The notes beneath the pieces were generated by a model, which saw only the letters and a program-made list of their open reading frames with translations, was not told the origin of the DNA and searched no databases. Both the position numbers and the translations under genes were made by a program. A stretch of DNA of 64,000 nucleotides. Origin: Ulva prolifera. Taxonomy: Eukaryota > Chlorophyta > Ulvophyceae > Ulvales > Ulvaceae. Of the stretch, positions 44,301-56,700 are shown piece after piece. Numbering within the stretch: position 1 is the stretch's first letter; each line of letters starts with the position of its first letter. The stretch is from positions 10,091,836-10,155,835 of the forward strand of contig CM041198.1 of the NCBI GenBank assembly GCA_023078555.1, read 5' to 3'.

Positions 44301-45370
44301 ACAGCTTTTGCTGTTCAATGCTCACCCTCAATTTGTAGCTGGTTGATCATCGCACAGCCACAGTAAGGCTGCCTGGATAACACGACGTGGAAGAAGAGAC
44401 CTCCAGATGGAGCCGGTGGTGATATTGACATTGTTGAGGTTGCGCAAATAATGTATGAGAATCAAGCCAACCGCACCGTATCGGGGTCCACTCCATCTGA
44501 GTGTGCAATGTAGAGTGTGCCTCACAGACGCAAGCATGGCACTATTGGAGCACAATCATGTAGGCCTCGAACAGAAATGCTGCAGGTGGTCTATTGAAGG
44601 TGCAATTGGAAGCAAGCACAAAGTTGATGCATCTTACTTGTCACCGAACGTGAACATGGCAGCACGCTTAGAGAGTGCAACCAAACAGTATGGAGTGTCG
44701 ATTCTGATGTCTGGAGATTTTGCGGCGCTCCTGTCCCCTGATATTCGTGATAAATGCCGTCAAATTGACGCAGTCCTGGTCAAGGGCTCGTCGCAGCCAA
44801 TGCCCATATGGACCATCGATGTGGACACCAGAGGTGTGCTGCCAGACGTATATGGAGCGTGGCAGGAGCAGCTATATGTTCACGACTCCAAGACTAAGGA
44901 GTGTGTGTCACCGCTGGCTGAGTTTGAATCCCATGCCGACATCATCAAAGCTTATTGTGTGGATGAACGCTTCCTCAACAAGTGGAAGGTGTGCCTGCAC
45001 GCCATATAAGCCTCTTGCTTGTGATTTTTGGTCGCGCGCATGGCTGCGGCGCTGAAGCCCACCAACAGATTTTGCTTTGGATTTTTGGCAGTGGAAGCGT
45101 GATCTTGGCATGTCAATCAGACATAGCTTCAACTTAACGCTCAGGATAGAGATGCATGGCTACGATCTGCAGAACGGATATAACTTGTACAAAGGTGGGC
45201 TGTGGAGTGAAGCGAGATCAGTTTTGGAGGAGACATACACCATGCGACGGGATCAGACCGGAGCAATTGTACGTGACACGCCCTCTAAAGTACTGCTTGA
45301 TTTTATGGCCCAGACACAGTACCTTGCCCCTGGAGATTGGATGGGACACCGTGAGCTGACAGAAAAGTAA
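38382..45370 (+). CDS. Voltage-sensor domain / class III adenylyl cyclase fusion (about 1236 aa, 14 exons)
   Basis: Exons are 38382-38465, 38560-38692, 39064-39590, 39924-39978, 40042-40253, 40611-40819, 41155-41329, 41588-41764, 41923-42113, 42370-42548, 42809-43535, 43923-44282, 44586-44988 and 45092-45370. Phases fit; the end of exon 8 is the weakest. S1-S3 lie at about residues 127-207. S4 is RVVRLFRLMKLFK, with five basic residues spaced by three. A fifth helix (RRVVLGVLAMVFVLPYW), about 110 extracellular residues, a sixth helix (CKTVFILIVLGVGALLFS) and a HAMP-like linker follow. No K+ filter is seen. The catalytic domain has both metal Asps (FCDIRNFTD, NIGDAFLL) and, about 420 residues later, KVDASYLSPNVNMAAR with the Asn/Arg pair. 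Lys in NKNIGD and Asp in KVDASY favour ATP. The product is probably cAMP at a membrane. Related ion-channel/cyclase fusions are known in ciliates and apicomplexans. Confidence 0.87.
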
Positions 45371-45697
45371 TTACATTGTGCTGGCCTCACTTGGCAACTT
45401 TGGAATTGGCTGCTTTCGCCAAAATGCCTTGGTAGATGCGGTCGAGCAGGGCAGGTGAACAAAAGATATCGTGAAACAGTAGCACACAAGTTCGTGCTGA
45501 TACTGCAAAGGAAAAGTGTAAAATTTAACATTGGGAGAACAGCCACTGGCCTTGTCCTTGTCCTGGACTTGACACTGCTAAGGCAGCAAGCTACTATTAA
45601 TCGCATTTCACTTGGCATGGCAACAGAGCACAACTGCACAGTTGATGATTTCACGACATTACCCTTGAGTCCAAACTTCGCACAGACAAGGCAAATA
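45371..45697. other. Intergenic region between convergent genes
   Basis: No gene recognised; it contains the 3' ends of the cyclase and ABCA genes. Confidence 0.4.
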
Positions 45698-48600
45698 TCA
45701 ACTGTTCGTCATAGTGGCGGGTGGCGTGGCTACTATGGGCACAATGTCTGCAACACACAAGCCTCCACCAGGATCTTGGCCCCAAGACAATCGATATGAA
45801 ATATTGTCTGCAGGATCTGTGATCTGCTCTTGACCAATCGGAACCATCAGTTTACGGCCTGCATTTACTTCCACTGGCACAAGCTTGTCTCCTGAACTCT
45901 CGATCTCAGCTTGCTTAGCAATGTTTAGGAATACTTCCTCCAAAGACGTGAGCGCAATCTGCATACTCCAGTGCACATTGAAATCAACAGCACGAGCACA
46001 GCAGGTGCAGAGTAAAGAATGAGTGCCGCCACGCCAAAGCCACCATCTCACAGGTGGACTACACCTGTTCTAGACTAAGTGTGCCAAGACAGCCTCTAGC
46101 CAGGTCATAGACAAGCACACCTGGATGTCAGCAATGCCCAGCGCAGCAGTGTTGGACTCCAAGGAGCGCAGGAGATCTGGGAGACGCTGCTCGTCAGCGT
46201 GGCCAATCAAATAAGTGATGTATGCACTATTCTCTGTGATAGGCTCAAGGCTGAAATTGGTACGCATGAATTCCTTCACGGCTTGGGCACGCTGCTGTGC
46301 CATACCTGCAGCTTCACCCTCCACATCCTTCACTGCAACAGCGACCTGCACAACCACGCCGTCAGCACAGCCGCATCAATGATGCAGACTCCTGCGCTAC
46401 AAACATGCATGCGCCCTGCACGCGGTGCGCGTAGTTTAGGTGTAGACATCAGATACGCATCAGTCACGCGGCCGGCAATCGCAATCACAGGTGAGACAAT
46501 TTTACTGCAACCTCCCCCAGCCGGCGTTGGTCAGGAGCTGACCTGGTATCCAGCGCCGAAGCGCTGCTTGAGTCGGATGGAGGAGCCTATGCAGCGCATG
46601 GAGCCCCTGGCCATGATCGCAATTCGGTCTCCCAGGATGTCTGCCTGCATGCATACCTCTTGAAATCTGAGCATGCACATCACTCTCTGTCCTGCTCTTT
46701 TAACCCTCTGAATGATGTGGGCTGATGGCTATTCCTCTCACAGCCCTGGAACCGATATGGGGTGGAGCGGAGTTGCACACCTCTTCCATACTGTGGGTTG
46801 TGAGTACGATGGCTCGGTTCTTCTTGGCGTGCTCAATAATATCCCATACCTGCCGTCGGCTGACAGGGTCCATCCCTGTGGTTGGCTCGTCAAGAAACAC
46901 AATGCCAGGGTCACCCAGCAGTGCAAGAGCGACCGACAGCCGGCGTTTCATGCCTCCTGAAAACGAGCCGGCCCTCTGATTGGCTGCATATGTGAGCCGC
47001 ACCTGCAGCAATGCAGACTGCCTCGTCAGCCCCAGCACTGTGCAAAACCCCATGCTTGCGGTGCTGATATCAGTAGCCCTGAAAACCTGGGCAAACGGGC
47101 AATGAGGCTTGCATGACATAGGTTAACAGTGCTGTTGGGCGGAATTGCTCACAGTGTAGGGATATACGCCATGGACAAGACGCTTGCACAAATGGAAGTT
47201 CCACTACAGTTTCTGAATTGGTGTCTAGCAGTGATGACCATGAGAGATCCGCAGCAGCACACACCTCACTGATGAGCGTATCCGCTTCAGAGATGATCTC
47301 TGCCTTGGTTTCGATTCCTTTGATGTTGGCAAAGAGAAGCATGTGTTCACGTGCTGTGAGTTCATTCCAGAGGACATCAAACTGCGGACACACGCCCATG
47401 TTGCCTCTGATCTCGCCCATACCACCCGGGCTTCGGACGCTCTCTGCAAGCATTATGGCATCGCCACCTGAGGCTGGCAGCTGCCCAGTCAGCATGTTGA
47501 TTGTAGTCGACTTCCCTGCAGCAGTCGCCTCACTCTTACATCCAGCCTCTGGAAAAGAGACACCTCAAACAAGCTTTGAGCTGGCACGGCACGTAGTTGC
47601 AGATGCTGAATGTATTGTGAGAGCAATTGGCGTTGGCGCAGGAGCTGCCCTATCCTCTTCCGGCTGAGCGCACCTGCTCCGTTGGGTCCCAACAAGCAGA
47701 ACAGCTGTTGCTTAGGAATCTCGAACCAAGAGTCACAGACAGCCCAGAACTCATTGCTGCCACGACCGAAGCGGCGCTGAAGGCCATAAACTTCGATAGC
47801 AGGCACGGCATTACCATTGTGTGCGCTACCGGCGGCAGCTGCGGCAGTGGCAGCACTGATGTGGCCGCCATTGGCCTGCAGGCGTGCACGCATCTTGTCC
47901 GCCTCTGCCGCAACGTCCTCGTCAATTTGACGCACATCTGGCGCCGGAAGCTGCGCTGTGTGGATCGTTGTGGACTTGTAGATGCGTGGGCGCCAGTACG
48001 AGGGCAGGAGGAAGAAGTATGGAGGGTCGCGCACACCGGAAGCATCCGGGAGCACTGCAGTGAGGTAAACAGCGAGGAGACTGTAGATGAAGAAGAGAGC
48101 AATCATGATGCCCCAAGCCAGCGGCAGCGACATCCGACAGTCTTCATCATCCTGCATGGCTTTGGACATCGTGTTTATGAATGCCTATGATTGCCAGCAC
48201 ATGTTTCATAATAGAGGAATCACTCGCATAAACTGGAGCATCTGCATGCACATCAGGAACCTGGCGCAGCACGCACAATCCCAGGAAGGATGCCTTCGAA
48301 GCATGTTTCGTGCAGGTGAATGTCTGGCAGGCAAGCGGAGCGGAAACAGCACGAGGGGGCGGAGCTCACGGAGCAGTAGGACTGTCGCTCTGACCATTTG
48401 ATGCCAGGGTTGGACGAGTTGATTGTGGCATCACCCAGGTCCTTGATTGCTTTCGCAAATAGACTCCATGGGAACAAAGAAAATATAATAGTCACCACAC
48501 CACCCCACTTCTCGTAGTACTCATCCTGGTATGGAACTCCAAAGTTGACGACCAGCTGCAGCAGCAATCCTTTGTGAGGACTTTGCCTGTGAGGCTTTGT

Positions 48601-51006
48601 TGATTGTGTTTAGATTTTGCAAGGAGAATTTACTCAGGAAACATTGGTTGGTCTGTCAGCATCGAAGTATGGCAAATTTTGGGACCAATCCATGATGCTC
48701 ATGTGGGCCGAGCTTGTGCTTGGAGTAGTGAGGGATTCACACCGAAAATGCAAATCCGATCAGGAACAGGACGAAGCCGAGGGAGATTGCCATTGAACTT
48801 TTCCGGATGAAGGATGCCAGGAAGAAGGCAAATCCCACCATTGCAAGCTGAAAGAAGAAGAGCGTGAAAAAGACATTGCCAAAGCTGTTCTTCAAGAAAA
48901 AGTCGATCTGACAAATTGCACCGAATGCCATTGATATGAGTGTGACAAAGAAGGCCAGCAAGACCTCCCACACCATCCACGACAGCCAGTAAGAGCTGCG
49001 CATCATACCAATGGTCGTCAACGCTTGGGTCACTTTAGTTTCTCGCTCCCCAATCAGTCCTGTCATCTGCACAAAGCCCACCCCATGAATAGTCCTCCGC
49101 TCAGTCGTTCTGTCAGTCCGCCAATGCCGCAGGTCCACAAACAGGATGCTGTGGCACTGCTCTGAGTAACGTAGAGAAAAATCATCAGCAATGATGGGGC
49201 ATGGTGAGATGCGTAGACAATGCGCACGGTGGCAAGAACAATTCAGTACATCCTCGCGAGTAATCCAGATACTGCGGTCAATGCCAAAGCGCAGCAACAT
49301 GGCTGTAACTGGAAACACATACCACAAACAATAAGTCTGTGCAAAGCACAAAACTACAGTAAGTCTCATCACAGAGTGCCACTGCAATATGCATTTTTAT
49401 CTCTTCAAGCGCAACAACAGGCGAAGCTCAGCCGGATGAGGACGCATACCACGTTCACAAAACCAAAGAGGAATGACACAAACAGGAAAAGCGACATAAG
49501 TGTACCTGCATACTCATGCCCATAAGCAATCACATGGCCGCAACGGATGTTGGATGCAATTTGCTGGATCATTGAGCGTGCATGTGCTGGCTCAGCCGCA
49601 TACCAATGGTACTCTCTTCACTTTGAACAGGATGTGGGAAAATCTTCCAACCGATGTCAAAAGCTTCAAAACTCTCGTCACCAGCCAGAGATCTGCAAAA
49701 AAATGAGTCAGTCCGATGCGCCGCCTTCATGCTCATAGTAATGATCATGGCGATTGCGACCGCATTTTAATTGTAGGAGATGAGTCAATAAGCAGCTTGT
49801 AGCACGGGAGCGGGACTTGTGACAATATATTGGTGAATCAGCATTCACGAGGCAACGATAGCCGTGTGAAGCGGCAGGACAAACCTGGAAATTTCCCGGT
49901 GTGCAGCAACTTGCAGCGGCATTCCAATGAAATCTACTGGATTCTGTGCCTTGCCCCGGAAGAACTTCACGGTGCTATTCATTTGCAGGAAAAAGTCGAT
50001 CGCTGTGAGGCTGCTCTCGTTGAAATGCAGGCCACCACTTGTACGCTCTGGGTTCTCAATAAGCCATGCATTGGCATCATCGAGACTTTCAAAGGATTTG
50101 ACGCGATCCTCATCAATTGCACGGCCATTGTTCTCACGAATAGCATCAATGATGCTCTGCATTCCCATATGCATGAAACATTGAATTCTCTTGTGGCATG
50201 TGGTCGACGCGATCCGCTGACAAATACAGATCTCACCTTCACACGTTCAGAGGTGTTCGGCGAATAGAAAAAATCAAAGCATGGTGGCTTGATATATATG
50301 TCCGACTCGCATTTTGGGATCTCATTGACTGCATTCCGCTTGGGAGTGCGCAGCTCACGAAATTCCTCACTGGAGTTTACATCGGCACGGATTGCATAGT
50401 CCAGGAGCAGCACCAGCAGGATGAAGATGCTGGGCGACAATATTCGAAGGAGGGTCGACCTCTTATTCCGCCAAGCTACCAAAGCTGCACGAGCACACAT
50501 CTGTCGGGCCTCAGTGATCTTGTCAGACGCTGCGCAAGTGGTCCTGATTGTTACTGCCAGATAATCATGGGTTGTGCAAGCCGGAAGATGGTCTACTGCA
50601 GCCACTAAACGAAAGTGGCCACTGCCCATCAGGAAGATTTAAATGCAGATCTCAGGGCTGCGTCAACATGTTGTTGAGCCTATGTACAGTATGATGATGT
50701 GCAGTGCATTTGAGAATTTGGCAGCTGGGGCATGGCTATTCCAGGATGTGGAATTTTCGTGTGGATAAGGCAGTTCGCTGATCGCATGATACAGCACAAG
50801 ACTGGACATATGTCGAGTTCGTGTGTGCAATAAGGACTGCCTTGCGCTCTGTCGCCAGTGCCATCGCGGTCGCGATCACGTACTTCCAGACCGGTACCGA
50901 CACATTTGCAGCGGCATGGATGGAGAACCGCACCGTTCTTTCGCAGCAAAGCGACAAACTGCTGTATAAATCGGCCTCGAAAGCCTTGTTTCTTGAACTT
51001 GACCAT
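45698..51006 (-). CDS. ABCA-type half transporter (949 aa, 13 exons)
   Basis: Minus-strand exons are 51006-50884, 50500-50237, 50156-49885, 49692-49604, 49505-49453, 49066-48743, 48555-48370, 48151-47674, 47515-47265, 47002-46781, 46644-46543, 46345-46121 and 45958-45698. All are GT-AG, all phases fit, and the total is 950 codons. Order is one transmembrane domain, then one nucleotide-binding domain. A first helix ([21 protein letters not shown]) precedes a lumenal loop, then the block of helices about residues 270-430 including [16 protein letters not shown], the ABCA-typical cytosolic motif before a helix. The ATPase has Walker A GPNGAGKSTT (split between exons 8 and 9), CPQFDVLW (Q-loop), signature SGGMKRRLS, Walker [14 protein letters not shown] and H-loop TTHSMEE, and ends [14 protein letters not shown]. 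All catalytic residues are present. ABCA proteins move lipids; a half-size protein must dimerise. Substrate is unknown. Confidence 0.9.
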
Positions 51007-53219
51007 CCGGTTGGCTTGGCGAAAACAGAAGGAGTCCTTCCGATGCCACAGTAGTGGTGTTTTGCGCGTGTGAGATCAACGCTGTAAGGCATGCGCGTTT
51101 TTGCAGTATCGGGCCACGACGCATATACTTCATCATCTATGCACCCTCTTGTGCTTCGCGATGTCGACTTGGTCGCGGCAGAAAGGATCACTGTCCTAAA
51201 GCATCAACCATGACCAACCCGTTACATCGAGCTCGGCGGATCGATCTTGATTGCATGCATGAGACCGCGGCTGCGCGCGGCAACGTCACCGCGATCGCGA
51301 GCGAGAAGGCACGGTGCCACGGCTCGTAAGGCCGCCATTCTGCAGGCCGAACGTACGCATTAGGTCATCGGGAAGCCTTTCAACGACTGTGCAGATAATT
51401 TCTCGATTGGGTCTGCCACCGCGAGGTATGTTCCGACTCGGAGCGCTTAAGTGAATTGAAACCGACTCGAGTGATCACGTAATTAACAAGTGCACAGGTG
51501 CAGTAGGCCGCAACGAACGCCCGCGCCGCAGCGCCGCTGCGGAGGCTGCTAACCGGCACAAGCGCGACAATACGTTCTCGCGGGCCCAGGGTCACCTGTA
51601 GTCCAGCTGCCGCATGAGACGTACGGGCACGACAGCCCATGACTGCATGCAGTCCGCAGACCGCAGACCGCATGCAGTCCGCAGACCGCAGACCGCAAAC
51701 GCAGCTGCAGCTGCGTTTGCGGTCCTGATAGCCTTGCTGACGTGGCTATGGGGTCTGGCGCCGCCTTCGGACGGCTGCTCCTCGAGAGCGCGGTTCACAA
51801 TCTATCCATGTCATGACACTCTGCCGCGCAGATGCCCGCCTAGTCGCCGCTGCCCTGCTGGTGGCACCCAACGCGGGTCTGACGAGACTAGCTCGCACAC
51901 ACCCCTTTGCTGATCATCTGGCCCATACTGCAAGCCACACCACTTTGCCCGCATGGCGCCGTCTCCTAGGCCTGATGGTCTCCACTATCCCTCTCATGAG
52001 CTCCGCTAGGCATGCGTTTCGGTCGGTGGCTGCATATGCCTAGTGTCGGTATGCTGTGGCCACCACATGCATATGCACAGACTGGCGAGACACGGGGGGC
52101 TTGTGGCCATATGGGGGGCTTTGCGTAGTCAGCGGCGGCGCAGCGCTGCAGCTGCGGCCTTGCAAATGTATTTGGGGAGGTTCAATTGTTGGAGGCTGCA
52201 AAGCCCAGCGGAGGCCGGGAGGTCTCGGGTTGCCGCGGAGGCGGCTTTGGTGGGGTTCTGCGCGGGGTGTGCTTACATTTGGCCGTGCGGCAAGGATGAA
52301 GTCGGAGGTGCAGAGAGCAGCGCAGGAAGTGCGCGAAGCTCCAGAAGAGGAACACAGCAAACCAACGCCACTGCCGACAATCCACGCAGAACAGCATTCA
52401 AACACCGCAGCTGGTCGATGCCACCCCCAAACGCCCCCGCCTGTCAGGCGGCTTTGCTGGTGCTTGCTTCGCCCGCCGCCGGGTGGTCCTGCCTGTGGCA
52501 TCGCCTCGACACCCCACGGCGTTGGCGTTGGGTGTGCTGCACACATGGGGCGTGCGTGTGTTACATGCTGCGCTGAGGCAGCTCTGCCTTGTGGCAGGCG
52601 TGGCGAAGGGGGTTTGCTCGGCGGCGGCCGGGAAGTGATACGTCCTGGTGTCTGGCCGCCCGGGTGTCACCTGTCGTGAGGTTTGCCGCATTGGTGCCGT
52701 AGTGTGGGGCGGGTATAGGCGGGTATAGGCGGGTTGGATCACATAGACAAGAGGGGGGGGGAATGGGTTTCCATGTGCGGGTATGCGTGTGCGTGTGGGT
52801 GTGTGGAGATGCTGGCGTGTGCGGTCAGCTTTCGGGCTCAGCAGTGCCCAGGTATCATTCTGTGCGGACTGGCGGCGGCGGTGTGCGTATGCGGTGTTCA
52901 TGTTCTTGTCGTCCGCCGATTCTCCAGTGCTGCGTACGTGGCTCGTGACTTTCCGACGTTGTCCTTGCAACGCACTTAGGCGTGTCACAGTCACTCCCTC
53001 ACCACAAAACAGCCCTGCTTGGGGTGGGAGACACTTCAGGAGCGCCTGAGCCCCCAAGGCAGCTGGCACCCATGCATTATGGCATGCGATGAGTAGAGAG
53101 CAGCCACAGCAGGCCAGCCCCTCCGGCCCTGCGTTACCTCGGCCCGTGCACAGCGCAGCAGCCCCGAAAGCGGCCAGCGACACAGTTGCCCCCCCCCACC
53201 AGGATATCAACGACTCCAC
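51007..53219. other. GC-rich, repeat-like stretch without recognisable genes
   Basis: Several overlapping open frames on both strands (the longest is 277 codons on the minus strand, 53231-52398) look like products of base composition. 51610-51800 resembles 63760-63990 at the protein level (HETYG ... LTDMAAGSG-like). Short tandem repeats occur at 51640-51700 and 52715-52735 (GGCGGGTATA). Confidence 0.35.
51691..51724. repeat. 34-bp perfect palindrome beside tandem CCGCAGACCG repeats
   Basis: GACCGCAAACGCAGCTG is followed directly by its reverse complement, with no spacer. Immediately upstream, a 25-base unit containing GCAGTCCGCAGACCGCAGACC occurs twice (about 51648-51696). Confidence 0.85.
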
Positions 53220-53435
53220 ATGGAGGTGCAATCAGGTTCACCAGATCCTGCGGGTTTTGTCCCAGAGATTGCCCGCGCCAAAGTCAACGATGAGGCAGCG
53301 CGGGACAAGCTCATGCAGGACATCGGAGAGCACAGCCGCATCAGCAGCAATGTCCAGCTACCTTGCCCCCTCATCCACCCCACAGCACCGTCCCTGCGGG
53401 CCACGGACCGCAAGCCCACTATTCGTAGAAGGCGT

Positions 53436-53782
53436 TGTCAGAAAGTCACTCAACTGCAGGTCAGACGCGCAGTCTCAGGTCAAGTCAGGTAACCAGCATT
53501 CCATACCTGCTGCGCACAGAGGTAGAACCGAGGAATGCGGGGAAGAATCAGGATACAGCTAGTACCGTGAAACAGTGATAATAATGGTTACAGATCTCAG
53601 TGTGCACAAGCATATATGCACACTGAACACACAAGGTTACGGCGGGAAACCCTCGCGGGATCTCTCTCACTACATCGAGACAATCTCGGCTGGCGGCTTA
53701 CCCCTGCACTGGATCCGCGGATCGTCCGTGCATGGGTGCACCTGTCACCACACTGCTGCCCGCAGGCTCATGCATTGTGACA
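53436..53782 (-). repeat. 3' LTR of E5 (347 bp)
   Basis: TGTCAGAAAGTCACTC ... TGCATTGTGACA on the + strand. Confidence 0.94.
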
Positions 53783-53799
53783 CTCCCCCATAAACCCTG

Positions 53800-56700
53800 C
53801 TACGTTTCCACTAGCTGGAGTTTATTACGAACTTCTAGCAAAGCAGGTCCGGGCAGCACTTTAGTAAACACATCCGCTAACTGATCAACAGTGCCTACCC
53901 ATGCTACCTTAAGTTCATCCATCTGGACATATTCCCGCACTCGCAAGTGCCGCACACGAATGTGCTTGGATCTGCCAGTGGACACAGCATTCACAGCCAA
54001 GATATTGGCACTCTTATTGTCACCCCACAGAGTTGGCTTATTCGGAACGAGTTTCAAATCGAGAAGCAATTGCTTCACCCAGATTAACTCGTTGGCTGTT
54101 GCACTCATCGCAATGAGTTCAGCCTCTGTTGTATCCCCAGCCACTATACTCTGCTTCTTCGAACGCCAGAGAACACAGTTCCCATACACCCGAATAACCA
54201 TACCAGACACGCTTTTCAGATCAGCAGAGTTCGCAAAATCTGCATCTGAAAAAGCCTCTAGCAAACACCCGTGTCCCTCAGAGCCTATAAATCTTATTCC
54301 TGAATTCTTTGTGGACTGCAGGTATCTCAGAACATGTTGCACGGCAGACCAATGTTCCTTCAGACTACTAGACATGTGCCGGGCCAGAGCATGTGCCACA
54401 TAGCACAGGTCAGGTCGTGTCACTCCTGCAATATACTGGATACTTCCTACAGCACTCATGAACCTGGAATGCTCAGCAGCACTGGCTTTTTCCAGGTCAG
54501 GATGCTCTTTCGCACTCCTTAGTTGTTGCCGCGGCACTAAGGGAGTGGGAGATTTGCGACACTCAGACATACTGTACTTTTCAAGCAAGTTTCGAATTTT
54601 GTTTCGTTGTGTCATGATGATTGTTTTGGCCTTGCGATCACGCATGATCTCTGTGCCAAGTGCCCATGCAAGTTCACCTAGGTCTCTGCCCTCGAATTTC
54701 GTGAGAATGATATCGACAAGTTCTTGTAGCCCCGCAGAGCTGCTGATTATGAACAAGTCATCGACCCATAAGAAAATAAAGCAGCGACCAGATGTTCTAA
54801 CATACAGTCCGGGATCACTTTGTGCGCACACAAATCCCATCTCAGCTAAGACCTTGATTAAAGCTTTATGCCACTCGCGAGCAGCTTGCTTCAGGCCATA
54901 CAAGGTTTTGTGCAATCTCCATACATGTGCTGTCCCGTCAGTGAAGAACGGGGGCTGTTCAACGAACACTTCTTCCTCCAGCTCACCATTCAGAAAAGCA
55001 CACTGAATATCTATGTGTCCAATCTCTAAGTCTTCCTGAGCAGCAACTGACAGCAACACTCGCAGTGTCGCGTAACTACCGACAGGAGACCAAGTCTCAA
55101 AAAAGTCTATACCTTCTACCTGAGAAAAACCACGAGCTACATATCGTGCCTTATAACGCTGAACCTCACCAGCAGGCCCACGCTTGATCTTGAGCACCCA
55201 TTTGCCCGAGATGACCCGTTTGCCCGCAGGCAGATAGCACAACCCGAAGGTTCCGTGCTCACCCAGTGCATCTACTTCCTCCTGTATGGCACGCAGCCAT
55301 GCATCCCTGTCAGCACTCGCGAGTGCTTCCTTCAAAGAAGGCATGTCAGGGTCGGTGGGCTTCTGCTTTCTGGCGGCAGCTGCTCTGCGTGACCCACGAC
55401 GCTGAGCATTCTGCTGCTCACCAGACTCCACATGCTGAGGCTTCAGGCCTGCACAGGACACTCCACAGTCAGCCGCGGCTGATGTGTCCTGATTGCAAGC
55501 TGAAACATCAATAGCAGCTACAACTGTTTCACTACTAGCAAAGTCAGAGCCCGCAGGCTAATGCATATGCACAGCTGCTACATCCGCAGCAAATGGAACA
55601 AGGCGTCTGCGTACAAGACTCAGCAGCTACATCCTCCCAGAAGGGCCTCGGCGCCTCAGCTCCTCGCAGGGGCTGAGCAACTGCCCCCGCGCCAGATGCT
55701 GAGGCCGCTGCCGAATTACTTCCGGAACGGACCCGCTGAGCCTCCAGATTCTGATGAGCCGCAGCTCTTTCATCATCTGAGACGGTGTAATCCATCCGCT
55801 GTTCGTCATCGTCGTCAAAGATGCCAGGACTGTCGTCATCCTCCTCCATGTCGTCATCAGACGCACTGACAGACACTTGAACAGGGAACGCAACTTCTAC
55901 ACCAGGGTCGTGCAACACAGCGTTGCGCGTGACAACATACTGCGCAGTGCGGGAGGGCGTGGCGACAGGGTGATGCACTTCGCCGCGCACACGGGGGGGG
56001 ACAGGGACGTCAGGGTGAGCAGCAGCTCTGGATGTCGCACGCGTGCGATGCAAAGCTGCTCTGGCTATTTCCGGTGTTGCCCTAGCAAGGTCACGTCGGA
56101 TAATCTCCGCAGAGGAGCCAGCTCCAAATCGTGGAGAGTACACATCGGGACTGGGCTCAGGGTTGTCCTGCCGGAATGTCATTTCCATGACAGGAACCCT
56201 ACCATGACCAGGGGGGGTGTGAAGCTGGTCATGCAGACGGCGCAACACTCCCCCATCATACGTGTGCTCTGCCGCGAAAGGAGGGACATCAGCATCAGTC
56301 ACACGCTCACCCTCATCGTCCCCCTCGAAGGCAACCGTATAGGAGATCGCAAACTCCTCAGGTTCCCTCTTGTCCACAACGGCGGACGCATCGTACTTGC
56401 GTACGTGTCGGATCATCTGATCCGCAGTGCACATGACCTGACGCACAACAAAAACCCTACCCCCAGGAACATCCTGGGCGTACACACGCTGCATGCTGGG
56501 GCCCAGACCAGCCCCGAGCCAGTATGCAGGCACACCCCGGGGGGACACCTTCCGCAGCTTGTCATCCCTAGGGTATGCATACACCTCAACCCCCCACGGA
56601 CGCTGCTGCCGCAGCAGATCTTGGAACACCTCAACGGAGGTGTCTCTGAAAAAGGCCATATAAGGAATGATATCCTTATCACAAGACCGCACTAAAAACT

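Noticed and set aside
52398..53231. 277-codon ORF on the minus strand
   Set aside because: GC-rich region with long open frames in several phases on both strands; composition is a sufficient explanation and no motif was seen.
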